Shown one piece after another: positions 53,550 to 62,162 of a DNA stretch of 64,000 nucleotides. Both the position numbers and the translations under genes were made by a program. The notes beneath the pieces were generated by a model, which was not told where the DNA came from, ran no database searches, and saw nothing but the letters and a program-made list of their open reading frames with translations. The stretch is from Haladaptatus pallidirubidus (GTDB lineage: Archaea; Halobacteriota; Halobacteria; Halobacteriales; Haladaptataceae): the NCBI RefSeq assembly GCF_020700235.1, contig NZ_CP085301.1, positions 2,356,001 through 2,420,000 of the forward strand. The letters run 5' to 3'. Position 1 is the first letter of the stretch. Each line of letters starts with the position of its first letter.

Positions 53550-54044
53550 ATGCGCGAAACTGCGCCGCTTTCGGATTCGCATACCGTGATGAGTGAAATT
53601 CTGATGCCGAACGACGCGAACAACCTCGGTCGGGCACTCGGCGGCTCCGTTCTCCACTGGATGGACATCTGTGCCGCCATCGCGTCCCGTCGGTTTTCCC
53701 GACGGCAGGTCGTTACGGCGTCGATGGATCACGTCGATTTCCTCGGTCCCATCGACCTCGGCGACATCGTTACCGTCGAAGGGTACGTCTTCGAAACCGG
53801 GCGGACGAGCATGGATGCGTTGGTCAACGTCCGAGCGGAACGCCCGAGCGAGAACGAAACGCAGGATACCGCGACGTCGTTTTTCACGATGGTCGCGCTG
53901 GACGAAGACGAACGACCCGCGTCGGTTCCGGAGGTCTGCTGTCCGACCGACGAGCAAGAAACCTTCCGCGACGACGCCCTCCGGCGCCGTCACAAACGCA
54001 GGGAATCGTTGGAATCCGCGGATTCGCCCGAACCGTCGGTTTAA
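53550..54044 (+). CDS. Acyl-CoA thioesterase, hotdog fold
   Basis: A 164-residue hotdog thioesterase: MPNDANNLGRALGGSVLHWM is the family's start, with DICAAIASRRFSRRQVVTAS and MDHVDFLGPIDLGDIVTVEG forming the central sheet. Such enzymes release fatty acids from CoA. The C-terminal ~40 residues are hydrophilic. The start is 49 bases before the usual MSEIL segment. Confidence 0.88.
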   Translation: MRETAPLSDSHTVMSEILMPNDANNLGRALGGSVLHWMDICAAIASRRFSRRQVVTASMDHVDFLGPIDLGDIVTVEGYVFETGRTSMDALVNVRAERPSENETQDTATSFFTMVALDEDERPASVPEVCCPTDEQETFRDDALRRRHKRRESLESADSPEPSV

Positions 54045-54080
54045 ACGGGTCGAACCACAGATTCGCACTTTGACAGGTCG

Positions 54081-55076
54081 CTACGACCAGTCGAGCGACC
54101 CGCCGCTCTGATACTCCGTGACCTGGGTTTCGAAGAAGTTCTTTTCCTTGTTCAGGTCGGTTTGTTCGGACATCCACGGGAACGGATTGTTGGTTCCGTA
54201 CCGTTCGGGGAGGTCAAGCTGTTCCAATCGGCGGTCGGCGATGTGTTCGACGTAGTCGGCGAACTGCTCGGCGCTCATGCCGAGTATCTCGTTCGGACAC
54301 GCCTCGTACGCGTAGATTTTCTCCAATTCGACGGCTTCCGTAATGAGGTCGATGACCTCGCCGCCGAACTCGTCCGTCCAGATACCGGGATTCTCCGCTC
54401 GAATCTCGTTAATGAGGTCGATGCCGAATCCGAGGTGAAGCGATTCGTCGCGCATGATGTACTCGAACTGCTGGCCGATTCCGACCATCTTGTTCTGGCG
54501 TTTCAGACCGAGCATCATGGCGAATCCGGCGTAGAAGAAGATTCCCTCCATAATAACGTAGAACCCGACGAGGTCGCGGACGAACTCGCGAATATCCTCC
54601 TCCGTTTCGATGGTGAAATCGGGCCGATTGATGGCACGGGTGAGGTTCACGACGAACTCGTCTTTTTCCTCGATGGAGGGAACCCGTTCGTACATCCCGT
54701 AGAGGTGGTCGGGTTCGAAGCCGAGCGAATCACAGCAGTAGATGAACGTGTCCGTGTGAATCGCCTCCTCGTAGGCCTGTCGAAGGAGGTACTGCCTGCA
54801 TTCGGGGGCGGTCACGTACTCGTACAGCGCGAGGACGATGTTGTTTGCGGTGAGCGATTCGGCGGTCGAGAAGAAACCGAGGTTCCACTCGATGAGTTGG
54901 CGTTCGGCGTCCGAGAGAGCGTCTCCGTTCCACTGGGAGACGTCGTCCTGCATCGGGATTTCCTGCGGTACCCAGTTGTTGTTGACGCCTGCTTCGTAGT
55001 ACTCGCGCGCCCAGTCGTAGTTTATCGGCAGTATCTTGTTCGGGTCGTGTTCCGCGTTGTTGTTGATAATCGGCAT
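54081..55076 (-). CDS. nrdB: Ribonucleotide reductase small subunit NrdB, class Ic-like
   Basis: A 331-residue ferritin-like subunit that generates the radical for class I ribonucleotide reductase. Metal ligands read as Glu73 (FFSTAES), Glu104 and His107 (EEAIHTDTF), the Glu of MEGIFFY, and the Glu/His of RDESLHLGF, all at family spacing. The residue seven after Glu104, normally the radical Tyr, is Phe111, and the first ligand is Glu, not Asp. That is the pattern of the Mn/Fe class Ic enzyme of Chlamydia trachomatis. It lies 30 bases after nrdA, in the same direction. Confidence 0.95.
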   Translation of the reverse strand: MPIINNNAEHDPNKILPINYDWAREYYEAGVNNNWVPQEIPMQDDVSQWNGDALSDAERQLIEWNLGFFSTAESLTANNIVLALYEYVTAPECRQYLLRQAYEEAIHTDTFIYCCDSLGFEPDHLYGMYERVPSIEEKDEFVVNLTRAINRPDFTIETEEDIREFVRDLVGFYVIMEGIFFYAGFAMMLGLKRQNKMVGIGQQFEYIMRDESLHLGFGIDLINEIRAENPGIWTDEFGGEVIDLITEAVELEKIYAYEACPNEILGMSAEQFADYVEHIADRRLEQLDLPERYGTNNPFPWMSEQTDLNKEKNFFETQVTEYQSGGSLDWS

Positions 55077-55106
55077 GGGTTGTGTGCAAAATCGTTTCTT
55101 TTCGCT

Positions 55107-57608
55107 TTACTGGCAGGCGTCGCAGGTCGGATCGGAGACGGTACAGAGTTCATCGTCTCCGGTTTGTTGTTCGCCGGTTCGCCGCCCGCCGTCGGTTTCG
55201 GCCGATTCCGATTGCGGAGCGTTTCGATGCTGACTCTTTCCGTACTCGGCCATATCCAGCGTCGATTTCTCTATCTGGGACGCGCCGAGCGTCCGGAGGT
55301 AGTACGTCGTTTTCAGCCCCAACTGCCACGCGGTTTTATAGATGTCGTCGAGGAGCGTGCCGTCCGTCGATGGGAAAAAAACGTTGTGCGAAACCGACTG
55401 GTCAATCCACGTCTGGCGATGCGCGGTCAACCTGAGTTGGTGTCGCGGATCAATTTCGAACGCGCCGCGATACAACTCCTGTAGATCGTCCGGAACGGCG
55501 TCGATTTCTTGTACGGAACCGTCGTGGTACTTGATTCGGTCTATCATCTCCTCGTCCCAGAGGTCTTCTCGCTTGAGACGCTCAACGAGGTGGTCGTTGA
55601 CGATGGTAAAGCCGCCCGACATGTTCGATTTCACAAAGAGGTTCGAGTACAGCGGTTCGATGGAGGGCGTCGTCCCGTTGATGGTCGAAACCGTGGCGGT
55701 CGGCGCGATAGCCATCGTGTTCGAATTTCGCATCCCGTGCTCCTCGACGTGTTCGCGCACGACGTACCAATCGAGCGTTTCCTCGCGGTCGGTCGGAATC
55801 GCTCGTCCGCGTTCGGATTCGAGCAAATCGACGGTGTCCTGCGGGAGCAGCCCGCGGTTCCACTTCGACCCCTCGTAGGAGGGGTACGTCCCGCGCTCGG
55901 CGGCGAGTTTCGAGGAGTTGAAAATCGCGTGATAGGAGACGAACTCCTGCCAGCGGTTCGCTTTTTCCACCGCCTTTTCCGAGTTCATCGGCACGTCTAG
56001 TTCCATCAGGGCGTCGTGGAAGCCCATTGTTCCGAGTCCGACCGGTCGGTGTTGCATGTTCGACTGTTCGGCCTGTTCGGTCGGGTAGAAACAGAGGTCG
56101 ACGACGTTGTCCAGCATCCGCATCGCGGTTTCGATGGTTTCCGCGAGATGTTCGCGGTCGAGCATCGCGGGCGAGTCCGCCTGCTCGGTCTCCGCGGAAC
56201 TCCGTTCCGCGCTCTCCCCGTCGGAGACGTGCGTGGCGAAGTTGACGCTCCCTAGATTACAGACTGCGTGTTCCTCCTCGCTCGTGTTTAGGGTAATCTC
56301 CGTACAGAGGTTCGAGGAGTGAACCGTCCCAACGTGGTCTTGCGGCGAACGGACGTTACATGGGTCTTTGAACGTTATCCACGGATGGCCCGTCTCGAAC
56401 AGGCGGGTGAGCATCTTGCGCCACAGCTCTTGGGCGTCTACCTGCTCGTACTGCCGGAACTGCCCGTCTTCGGCCTTTCGTTCGTACTCCGAATACCGCT
56501 CCTCGAACGCTTCGCCAGATAGGTCGTGCAGGTCGGGCACCTCATCGGGACTGAACAGCGTCCACTCCTCGCCGTTTTCGACCCGCTTCATGAACAAATC
56601 CGGAATCCACGCCGCCGTGTTCATGTCCGGCGTGCGCCGACGCTCGTCGCCAGTGTTGCGTTTCAGGTCGATGAAGGCGGGGAAATCCATGTGCCAGCAG
56701 GCGAGGTAACCGCAGGACGCGCCGCGGCGTTTTCCGGAGCGGTTGATGGCCGCCGTCACGTCGTTGCTGATGCGGAGGAACGGCACGACGCCGGTCGATT
56801 CGACGCCCGTGGACTCGATGAGCGCGCCGCCCGCTCGGAGGTTCGTCCAATCGTTTCCGAGACCGCCGCTCCACTTCGACAGCATCGCGTGGTGCTTGTA
56901 CGAGTCGAAGATGTGCTCTAAGTCGTCCTGCACCGTCGTCAGGTAGCACGAGGAGAGCTGTGGGTGGGTCGAACCGCTGTGAAAGAGCGTCGGCGTCGAG
57001 GGGGTGAACTCCAGTTTCGAAAGCACGTCGTAGAACTCCTTCGCCCGTCGCTGCGGGTCGTCTTCCTCGATTGCCAGTCCCATGGCGACGCGCATCCAGA
57101 ACGCTTGGGGCAGTTCGAGATGCTCCCCGTTCTCCTCTGTTTTGAGAAAGTATCGCTGGTATAGTGTCTCTATCGCCATATATTCGAATTTCTCGTCGCG
57201 ACTCGGTTCGAGATACTCCGCGAGTTCTTCGAGGTCGAACCGTTCGACGAGTCGGTCATCGAGCAGGTCGATTTCGACCGCACGCTCGAGATTGGCGACG
57301 AAAGTCGCGCGGTACTCGCGGTCGAGTTCGTAGCCCGTCAGGTCGTCGCCCATGACTTCGCGGTAGTAACGTTGCCGAAAGACGCCCGCCGCGATACGTT
57401 TGAACGCGGGTTCGCGCTCGACTCGTGCGGTGAGCGCCTGTAGAACGGCCTGATATATCTCGTCGGTCGATGCGCCGTCGTACAGCGAACGCTCGATTTC
57501 GGTCCGCAGGTCGTCGCGCTCGTCGTCTGAGAGGGTCGTTTCGTAGCCCGTGCGTGCTCGGTCGAGAATCGACCGGACGGTGGTCGTTGCAGTAGATTGG
57601 TGGCTCAT
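55107..57608 (-). CDS. nrdA: Ribonucleotide reductase large subunit NrdA, class I
   Basis: An 833-residue catalytic subunit that reduces ribonucleoside diphosphates. Visible sites: LSSCYLTTVQDD (first redox Cys), SNLCTEI (radical Cys and Glu), EEHAVCNLGSVN (second redox Cys), KTTYYLRTLG (Tyr pair of the radical path), and a C-terminal CDACQ thiol pair that re-reduces the active site. The first ~90 residues do not look like an ATP-cone, so activity control may differ from enzymes that have one. It starts inside the nrdR stop codon (four-base overlap) and precedes nrdB. Confidence 0.95.
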   Translation of the reverse strand: MSHQSTATTTVRSILDRARTGYETTLSDDERDDLRTEIERSLYDGASTDEIYQAVLQALTARVEREPAFKRIAAGVFRQRYYREVMGDDLTGYELDREYRATFVANLERAVEIDLLDDRLVERFDLEELAEYLEPSRDEKFEYMAIETLYQRYFLKTEENGEHLELPQAFWMRVAMGLAIEEDDPQRRAKEFYDVLSKLEFTPSTPTLFHSGSTHPQLSSCYLTTVQDDLEHIFDSYKHHAMLSKWSGGLGNDWTNLRAGGALIESTGVESTGVVPFLRISNDVTAAINRSGKRRGASCGYLACWHMDFPAFIDLKRNTGDERRRTPDMNTAAWIPDLFMKRVENGEEWTLFSPDEVPDLHDLSGEAFEERYSEYERKAEDGQFRQYEQVDAQELWRKMLTRLFETGHPWITFKDPCNVRSPQDHVGTVHSSNLCTEITLNTSEEEHAVCNLGSVNFATHVSDGESAERSSAETEQADSPAMLDREHLAETIETAMRMLDNVVDLCFYPTEQAEQSNMQHRPVGLGTMGFHDALMELDVPMNSEKAVEKANRWQEFVSYHAIFNSSKLAAERGTYPSYEGSKWNRGLLPQDTVDLLESERGRAIPTDREETLDWYVVREHVEEHGMRNSNTMAIAPTATVSTINGTTPSIEPLYSNLFVKSNMSGGFTIVNDHLVERLKREDLWDEEMIDRIKYHDGSVQEIDAVPDDLQELYRGAFEIDPRHQLRLTAHRQTWIDQSVSHNVFFPSTDGTLLDDIYKTAWQLGLKTTYYLRTLGASQIEKSTLDMAEYGKSQHRNAPQSESAETDGGRRTGEQQTGDDELCTVSDPTCDACQ

Positions 57609-58108
57609 GTATTATCGGATTGGTCGGTCGAATCGGACGCATCGAGTTCGGAATCGAGAACCGCGTCGAGTTCGCGGAGGAACTCCTCGGGTTCGGAGAA
57701 GGCCTTGTAAACCGAGACGAATCGGATGTACGCGACTTGGTCTACCTCGCGTAATCGCTCGGAGACGAGGTCGCCAACCAGGCTGGACGAGACGATACGG
57801 GTTTCGCGGGATTGCAGGTCGGATTCGACCGCTTCGACGAGATTCGTCACGTCCTCCTCGGTCACGCTGCGCTTCTCGACGGCGCGCTCGATACCAACGC
57901 GGAGTTTCTCGGCGCTGAACGATTCGATGCTTCCGTCGCGTTTCTTCACTTGGAGGGAGTCCCACTCCGGACGCTCGTAGGAGGTGAATCGGAACGAGCA
58001 CCGTTGGCACTCGCGCCGTCGTCGCACCGACATTCCGTCGGCGCTCGTTTCGGTATCAATGACTCGCGTGCGCTCGTTCCCGCAGTCCGGGCAGTTCATA
58101 GTTGTCAC
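57605..58108 (-). CDS. nrdR: Transcriptional repressor NrdR
   Basis: A 167-residue nucleotide-sensing repressor of ribonucleotide reductase genes. The zinc ribbon is CPDC ... CQRCSFRFTSYERPE, and an ATP-cone follows (VKKRDGSIESFSAEKLRVGI ... IRFVSVYKAF). It heads the nrdR-nrdA-nrdB cluster. GTG at 58108 has a GGAGG seven bases upstream; the ATG at 58099 is the conventional family start. Two NrdR-box-like palindromes lie just upstream, one on the likely TATA box, so autoregulation is probable. Confidence 0.95.
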   Translation of the reverse strand: MTTMNCPDCGNERTRVIDTETSADGMSVRRRRECQRCSFRFTSYERPEWDSLQVKKRDGSIESFSAEKLRVGIERAVEKRSVTEEDVTNLVEAVESDLQSRETRIVSSSLVGDLVSERLREVDQVAYIRFVSVYKAFSEPEEFLRELDAVLDSELDASDSTDQSDNT

Positions 58109-58129
58109 TACGTGCCCTCCAGTGTTGTA

Positions 58130-58145
58130 ACCCTATATGTGGGGT
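58130..58145. promoter_or_regulatory. NrdR box 1 (proximal)
   Basis: ACCCTATATGTGGGGT fits the NrdR palindrome consensus ACACWATATWTWGTGT at most positions. It overlaps the TATA-like CATATAGG (minus strand) of the nrdR promoter, so binding would block transcription. Confidence 0.65.
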
Positions 58146-58158
58146 GTCGGTGCTTCAG

Positions 58159-58174
58159 CCGCAATATGTGGTGT
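58159..58174. promoter_or_regulatory. NrdR box 2 (distal)
   Basis: CCGCAATATGTGGTGT is a second match to the NrdR consensus, 29 bases from box 1, start to start. That is close to the ~three-helical-turn spacing of paired NrdR boxes in bacteria. Confidence 0.65.
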
Positions 58175-58428
58175 CTGACTGTGCGCCCATAAAGGTTACC
58201 CAATCAACTTGGAATAGTACAATCACAGTTGTATTAGGTGGCACAACCGATATACACGTCTCTAAAATGAATTACGGATTTGGATTCTCGGCTCCCTCGA
58301 AATACTCAGTAGGTGATACGAATCGTGTACTGAATATCGAGGATACAGTCAGCGACGGACAGAGTTTGTTTCAAAGTGGAGTGGTTAAACACGTCGATAG
58401 ATTGGAACTGGGTATCGGTCACCAACGC
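58175..58428. other. Non-coding interval, nothing recognised
   Basis: About 250 bases upstream of the NrdR boxes with no credible gene. The plus-strand open frame here lacks haloarchaeal acidic composition and any domain. Confidence 0.45.
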
Positions 58429-59043
58429 TCAGATTCGTTCGACAACCGAGAGTAAACCGGGGAACGAGGTTTCGTTCGTCTCGAACGCTACTTCCTGCGT
58501 TTCCAAGACGTTCCACTCCGTTGTGAAGGCGGAAGATACGTCGTTAGGAGTGAGGGGATTCGGCCCCCCATCCTCCGGGGCACCTTCAGCAAATCCGACG
58601 AGGAACACACGACCTCCCACCGAGACGATACCAGCAAGTTCGCGAGCGTAGTCTTCGCGCTGTTCGTTCTGGAACGCGTGGAACAAACCACTGTCCAGCA
58701 CGATGTCGAACGTTCCGATGTCGGTGGGAACGTCCAGTGCGTCTGCGACCCGGAACGTCGCGTCGAGACCCCGTTTTTCGACCCTCTCCCGCGCTTGCTC
58801 GATTCCCTTTTTAGAGAAGTCTATGCCCACGGCTGTATGTCCCTCCGCTGCTGCCCAGAGTGCGTGCGTTCCGGTTCCGCATCCAACGTCAAGGACACGA
58901 CCTGATAACCCATCACTTCCGACAGCGTTTACGAGAGCTGGCTGTGGCTTACCGGTGTTCCACGGAGAGACGGTCTCACTTTCGTACACCTCGTTCCACC
59001 ACCTCGCTGGGTCATCCGTCTCGGATTCTGACTGGTTCGACAT
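58429..59043 (-). CDS. Class I SAM-dependent methyltransferase
   Basis: A 204-residue methyltransferase. Motif I is RVLDVGCGTGTHALWAAAEG, motif II ends AVGIDFSK, and motif IV is DIVLDSGLFHAF. The opening PARWWNEVYESETVSPWNTG resembles thiopurine/tellurite-type (TehB/TPMT-like) methyltransferases, which detoxify small thiols or metalloids; the true substrate is unknown. I start at MSNQSESETDD, as the upstream frame looks non-coding. Confidence 0.87.
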   Translation of the reverse strand: MSNQSESETDDPARWWNEVYESETVSPWNTGKPQPALVNAVGSDGLSGRVLDVGCGTGTHALWAAAEGHTAVGIDFSKKGIEQARERVEKRGLDATFRVADALDVPTDIGTFDIVLDSGLFHAFQNEQREDYARELAGIVSVGGRVFLVGFAEGAPEDGGPNPLTPNDVSSAFTTEWNVLETQEVAFETNETSFPGLLSVVERI

Positions 59044-59232
59044 GGGTTGGTACTCAATCCAATCTTGGATAATAATTCTGTTGAAATGAAACGGACGCTG
59101 GTTGGCTGTGTTAATGCTCGTTTGTAGATTCTCCACGCACCTCCGTGTGGAATTGAAATGACGAACCCCGACACGAAGCGTCGAACGAAAAGTCGCTCGC
59201 TCGAATCGGCCTTCGTTCAAACCGACCTCCGT

Positions 59233-61035
59233 TCAGTTCGATTCGTGAATCTTCTCGCCGCGGTTCAGTCGGTCGGCGATGACGTAGGTTTGTTCCGCCT
59301 CCCGGCGCGTCGGGAAATGGGCCGCCATGTAACGGGCCAGCGAAATCAGCGCCAACTCCTTTTCCTCCCCGTCCTCGCGCAGGTCGAACTGCGCGAAAGA
59401 GGCTTCCAGGTTCTGGAGCGTGTGGAATCCGGCGTCCTCGCGGAGGAGAGCCTGCCCGAGCGTTTCTTTCAGGGCAGCGGGGTCGCCGTCCGCCGAGAAA
59501 TGCTCCGCGACGATTGCACCGGCGGCGTTGACGTTCCCCTCCTCGTCGAACGTTTCCAGCAGCTCCTCGCGGAGGGCGTCGGGGTCGGCGTCCGACGTAT
59601 CGATGCTCGGCACGGGCGTCGGGGGGGTGTTCAGGAATCGGTCGAGGTAGACGCTCATCGCGCCCGCGAGGACGCCGCGATAGAGCGCGGTCGAACTCGT
59701 TCGCTTCGCGGCCCGCTGAACCGCGTTATTATAGGTGAGCGTGTGGTGGACGGTGTTCCAATCGCTGAACTCGTTCGCCGTGCCGAACTGGGCGACCCGC
59801 ATCAGGGACACGAAAGAAACCCTGTCCGCCAGTTCCTCGCAGGTCGCACCCGCCCTGATTGCGTCCTTGAGGGCGTCGAGGATGGCGTGCGGGTCGTCGG
59901 AAAGAAGCGTTTCCGTGAAGTCGTCCGGTTCGTCCCACGTTTCCTCTCCTTCTTCCTTGCTCTTCCTTTCCGCCTTTCCTGCTTCGACCAACTCGCCGAG
60001 TTGGTCGAAGCAATCGAACAGCAGTTCCGCGAGGTCTATCGGCTGTGTCCACGAGGAGAGTTCCTCGCTCCGTCGGGCGTCGGTGAGCCGCGGGATAACA
60101 CTCGGCAGGACGGTTTCCGCGCGTTCCCAACCGACGTGGTCCAACAGTTCGAGCGCTTTGTTGATGAAATCGAAGCTGTGTCCGGCGTCGAGATAGAGGT
60201 GGTCGGTCGCCGCGGCGTACAGGATTTCCGCGACCTGTTCCGGGTCGAGGGTGGCAATCGCGGTTTGTAAACAGCGTTCCGCGCCGTCACGGTCGCGCAC
60301 TTCGACGCAGTCGCGGAACCACTTTCCGAGTCGGTTCGCCGACACGGCCTCCGTCTCGAACGACGGTTGGTCGAACCGCGGCGATTCGCCCTGACAGTCC
60401 GACGCGACGTGTCGTAGGCCGGTGTAGAGCGCCCGCGGTCGGTCGTCGTCCCGGAGGTCGGGGAGGACGTTCGCCATGCAGGAGTGAATCGTCAAGCCCG
60501 AACTCCACCCCTGCTCGCGGTAGCGGGCGCCGAACTCGGCCCCGATTCGAAGCGGTTCCGCGTCCGGGACGCCGGCGTTCGAAAGGCCGATGACCGATTT
60601 CGCCACGACGAGGCGAAGGTTCTCTTCGAGGCCGGTTTCGAGGCGCTCCTTCCAATGGTCTTCCGGCGATTCCTCGCGCTTCGGCGTGAGGTTCACGTAG
60701 ATGTCGCCGTCGCGCTCCTCCGTTGGAAACGCCTGCACGTCGTCTGCCCACGGGTCGAAGGTGTCCCCGCAGGAGAGTTCGAACCGGGCGTGGTGCCAGT
60801 GGCAGGTCAAAATTCCGTCCTCCACGCTCCCTTCGGTCAGCGGAAATCCCATATGCGGACAGCGATTGTCCACCGCGCGAAATTCGCCTTCGTGGTAGAA
60901 CAGGGCCAGTCCCCGTCCGTTTCGGTTTACCAGCAGTCGGCCTTCCTCTTTGAGTTTGTCGGCGTCCGCGACATGGACGAAGGTTCCGTTTGAGTCGCTC
61001 GATTTCGTCGATTCGCTCGCTTCGTCTGTGGCCAT
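59233..61035 (-). CDS. Rieske domain fused to large helical domain
   Basis: A 600-residue fusion. Residues ~20-115 are a Rieske-type [2Fe-2S] domain: Cys59-x-His61 (RCPHMGF) and Cys78-x2-His81 (TCHWHH). The remaining ~480 residues are predicted helical, with conserved-looking His sites: His184 (TIHSCM), His279 and His286 (DHLYLDAGHSFDF), His430/431 (TVHHTLTYNNA). The pattern recalls questin-oxidase-like proteins, so the Rieske centre may feed electrons to a metal oxygenase in the same chain; this is inference. The ATG at 61035 is preferred to a TTG nine codons upstream. It sits beside the copper regulator. Confidence 0.8.
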   Translation of the reverse strand: MATDEASESTKSSDSNGTFVHVADADKLKEEGRLLVNRNGRGLALFYHEGEFRAVDNRCPHMGFPLTEGSVEDGILTCHWHHARFELSCGDTFDPWADDVQAFPTEERDGDIYVNLTPKREESPEDHWKERLETGLEENLRLVVAKSVIGLSNAGVPDAEPLRIGAEFGARYREQGWSSGLTIHSCMANVLPDLRDDDRPRALYTGLRHVASDCQGESPRFDQPSFETEAVSANRLGKWFRDCVEVRDRDGAERCLQTAIATLDPEQVAEILYAAATDHLYLDAGHSFDFINKALELLDHVGWERAETVLPSVIPRLTDARRSEELSSWTQPIDLAELLFDCFDQLGELVEAGKAERKSKEEGEETWDEPDDFTETLLSDDPHAILDALKDAIRAGATCEELADRVSFVSLMRVAQFGTANEFSDWNTVHHTLTYNNAVQRAAKRTSSTALYRGVLAGAMSVYLDRFLNTPPTPVPSIDTSDADPDALREELLETFDEEGNVNAAGAIVAEHFSADGDPAALKETLGQALLREDAGFHTLQNLEASFAQFDLREDGEEKELALISLARYMAAHFPTRREAEQTYVIADRLNRGEKIHESN

Positions 61036-61098
61036 GGGTGATAGATAGTCACACGGCACCAAAACGGTTCGCTGAAACGAATTATTGTATCTTTTACG

Positions 61099-61695
61099 TC
61101 AATTCGTCGCGCCCTCCTGCAGGCGTTCGTATCGGTCGGCGAACTGCGTCTTGCAGGACGAACAACAGAAGTGATAGAGTTCGTTCTCGATTCGAGTTGA
61201 TTCGCCCTCGGTTGTGACGGTGTTTCCGCACTCCACGCAGTCCGGCGCGAACTCCATGGTTCCGGGTTGTGGGTTCCACTCGTCGTCCACGAGCAGTTGC
61301 ACGTCGTACTCTCGAACTGCATCCTCGCCGATGGCGTCCGAGAGCAGCGTTTCGATTGCTCGCTCCTGTAGGTTCGCCTTGCAGACAATGTGGGCGTCGG
61401 CAGTGACGAAGACGTGTTCGACGCCGTCGAACGACGCGAGTGACTCCCGAATGTCGCTGACGTGGCCGGGTTTGGCGTTGACGGTGACGAGGAGAGACAG
61501 TCCGTCGGTGAGGATGTCGTGGTTCAAATCCGTGGTGAACCGGCGGACGACCCCAATTTCTTGCAGTCGCTCGACGCGGTCGGAGACGGTCGGCGGTGAC
61601 AGACCGACGGTTTCGGCGATTTCGTTGTACGGACGGCGAGCGTCCTCTACCAGCAACCGGATTATCTCCCGGTCGGTGTCGTCGAGTTGTCGCAT
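61099..61695 (-). CDS. Lrp/AsnC regulator with TRASH domain (CopR-like)
   Basis: A 198-residue regulator. Residues 1-50 are an Lrp-type helix-turn-helix (LDDTDREIIRLLVEDARRPY; NEIAETVGLSPPTVSDRVER), 60-140 a RAM-like ligand domain (VTVNAKPGHVSDIRESLASF), and the C-terminal part a metal-binding TRASH domain with CVECGN and CCSSCKTQFADRY. This Lrp-TRASH fusion is the archaeal copper sensor type that activates copA and copZ. The copZ-like gene is divergent 200 bases away; copA is at 49.3-52.0 kb. Confidence 0.9.
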   Translation of the reverse strand: MRQLDDTDREIIRLLVEDARRPYNEIAETVGLSPPTVSDRVERLQEIGVVRRFTTDLNHDILTDGLSLLVTVNAKPGHVSDIRESLASFDGVEHVFVTADAHIVCKANLQERAIETLLSDAIGEDAVREYDVQLLVDDEWNPQPGTMEFAPDCVECGNTVTTEGESTRIENELYHFCCSSCKTQFADRYERLQEGATN

Positions 61696-61898
61696 TACAC
61701 CCCCTTTAGAGTGGTAGAATAAAAACAGTTTTCGTTATCACGCGTCGATGACGGATTGACTTGTGTATTTCTACCTATCGAAGCAATTTCCACTTATTTA
61801 ATAAATGAATTATCCATCGTTAGAAACCAGCGTTAAATACTCCGGACGGTACCACGCCTTTCGAAACTGAAAAAAGCCACGAGAAAAGAGCAGCGTGT
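61696..61898. promoter_or_regulatory. Divergent copR/copZ promoter region
   Basis: A 203-base AT-rich gap between two divergent copper genes. CTTATTTAATAAATGA (about 61793-61808) is the most TATA-like sequence for either side. No clear operator was found. Confidence 0.4.
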
Positions 61899-62096
61899 AT
61901 GACAACCACTATTCAAGTGAATGGGATGAACTGCGGCCACTGCGAGCAGAGCGTCGTCGAGGCGCTGGAAGACCTGTCCGGCGTTTCCGACGCGAGCGCC
62001 GATCACGAAGCGGGAACGGCCACCGTCGAAGGCGACACAGATACCGACGAACTCGTCGCGACCGTCAAGGACGCTGGCTACGACGCGTCGACATAA
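61899..62096 (+). CDS. copZ: CopZ-like copper chaperone (heavy-metal-associated domain)
   Basis: A 65-residue single HMA domain with MNCGHCEQS, the CxxC copper site, in a ferredoxin-like fold (TTTIQVNG ... VVEALEDLSGVSDASADHEA ... ELVATVKDAGYDAS). It would carry copper to CopA, whose two HMA domains are related. It diverges from the CopR-like regulator, the usual place for a regulated chaperone. Confidence 0.9.
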   Translation: MTTTIQVNGMNCGHCEQSVVEALEDLSGVSDASADHEAGTATVEGDTDTDELVATVKDAGYDAST

Positions 62097-62162
62097 CGCT
62101 CCTCGACGTCCATTCCACCTTCCCCGAATTTCGAATTTTCGAATATCCGGAACGAAGGCGGT

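Noticed and set aside
58194..58455. Open frame on the plus strand between nrdR and the methyltransferase gene
   Set aside because: It lacks acidic composition and domains, overlaps the end of the methyltransferase gene, and has no promoter.
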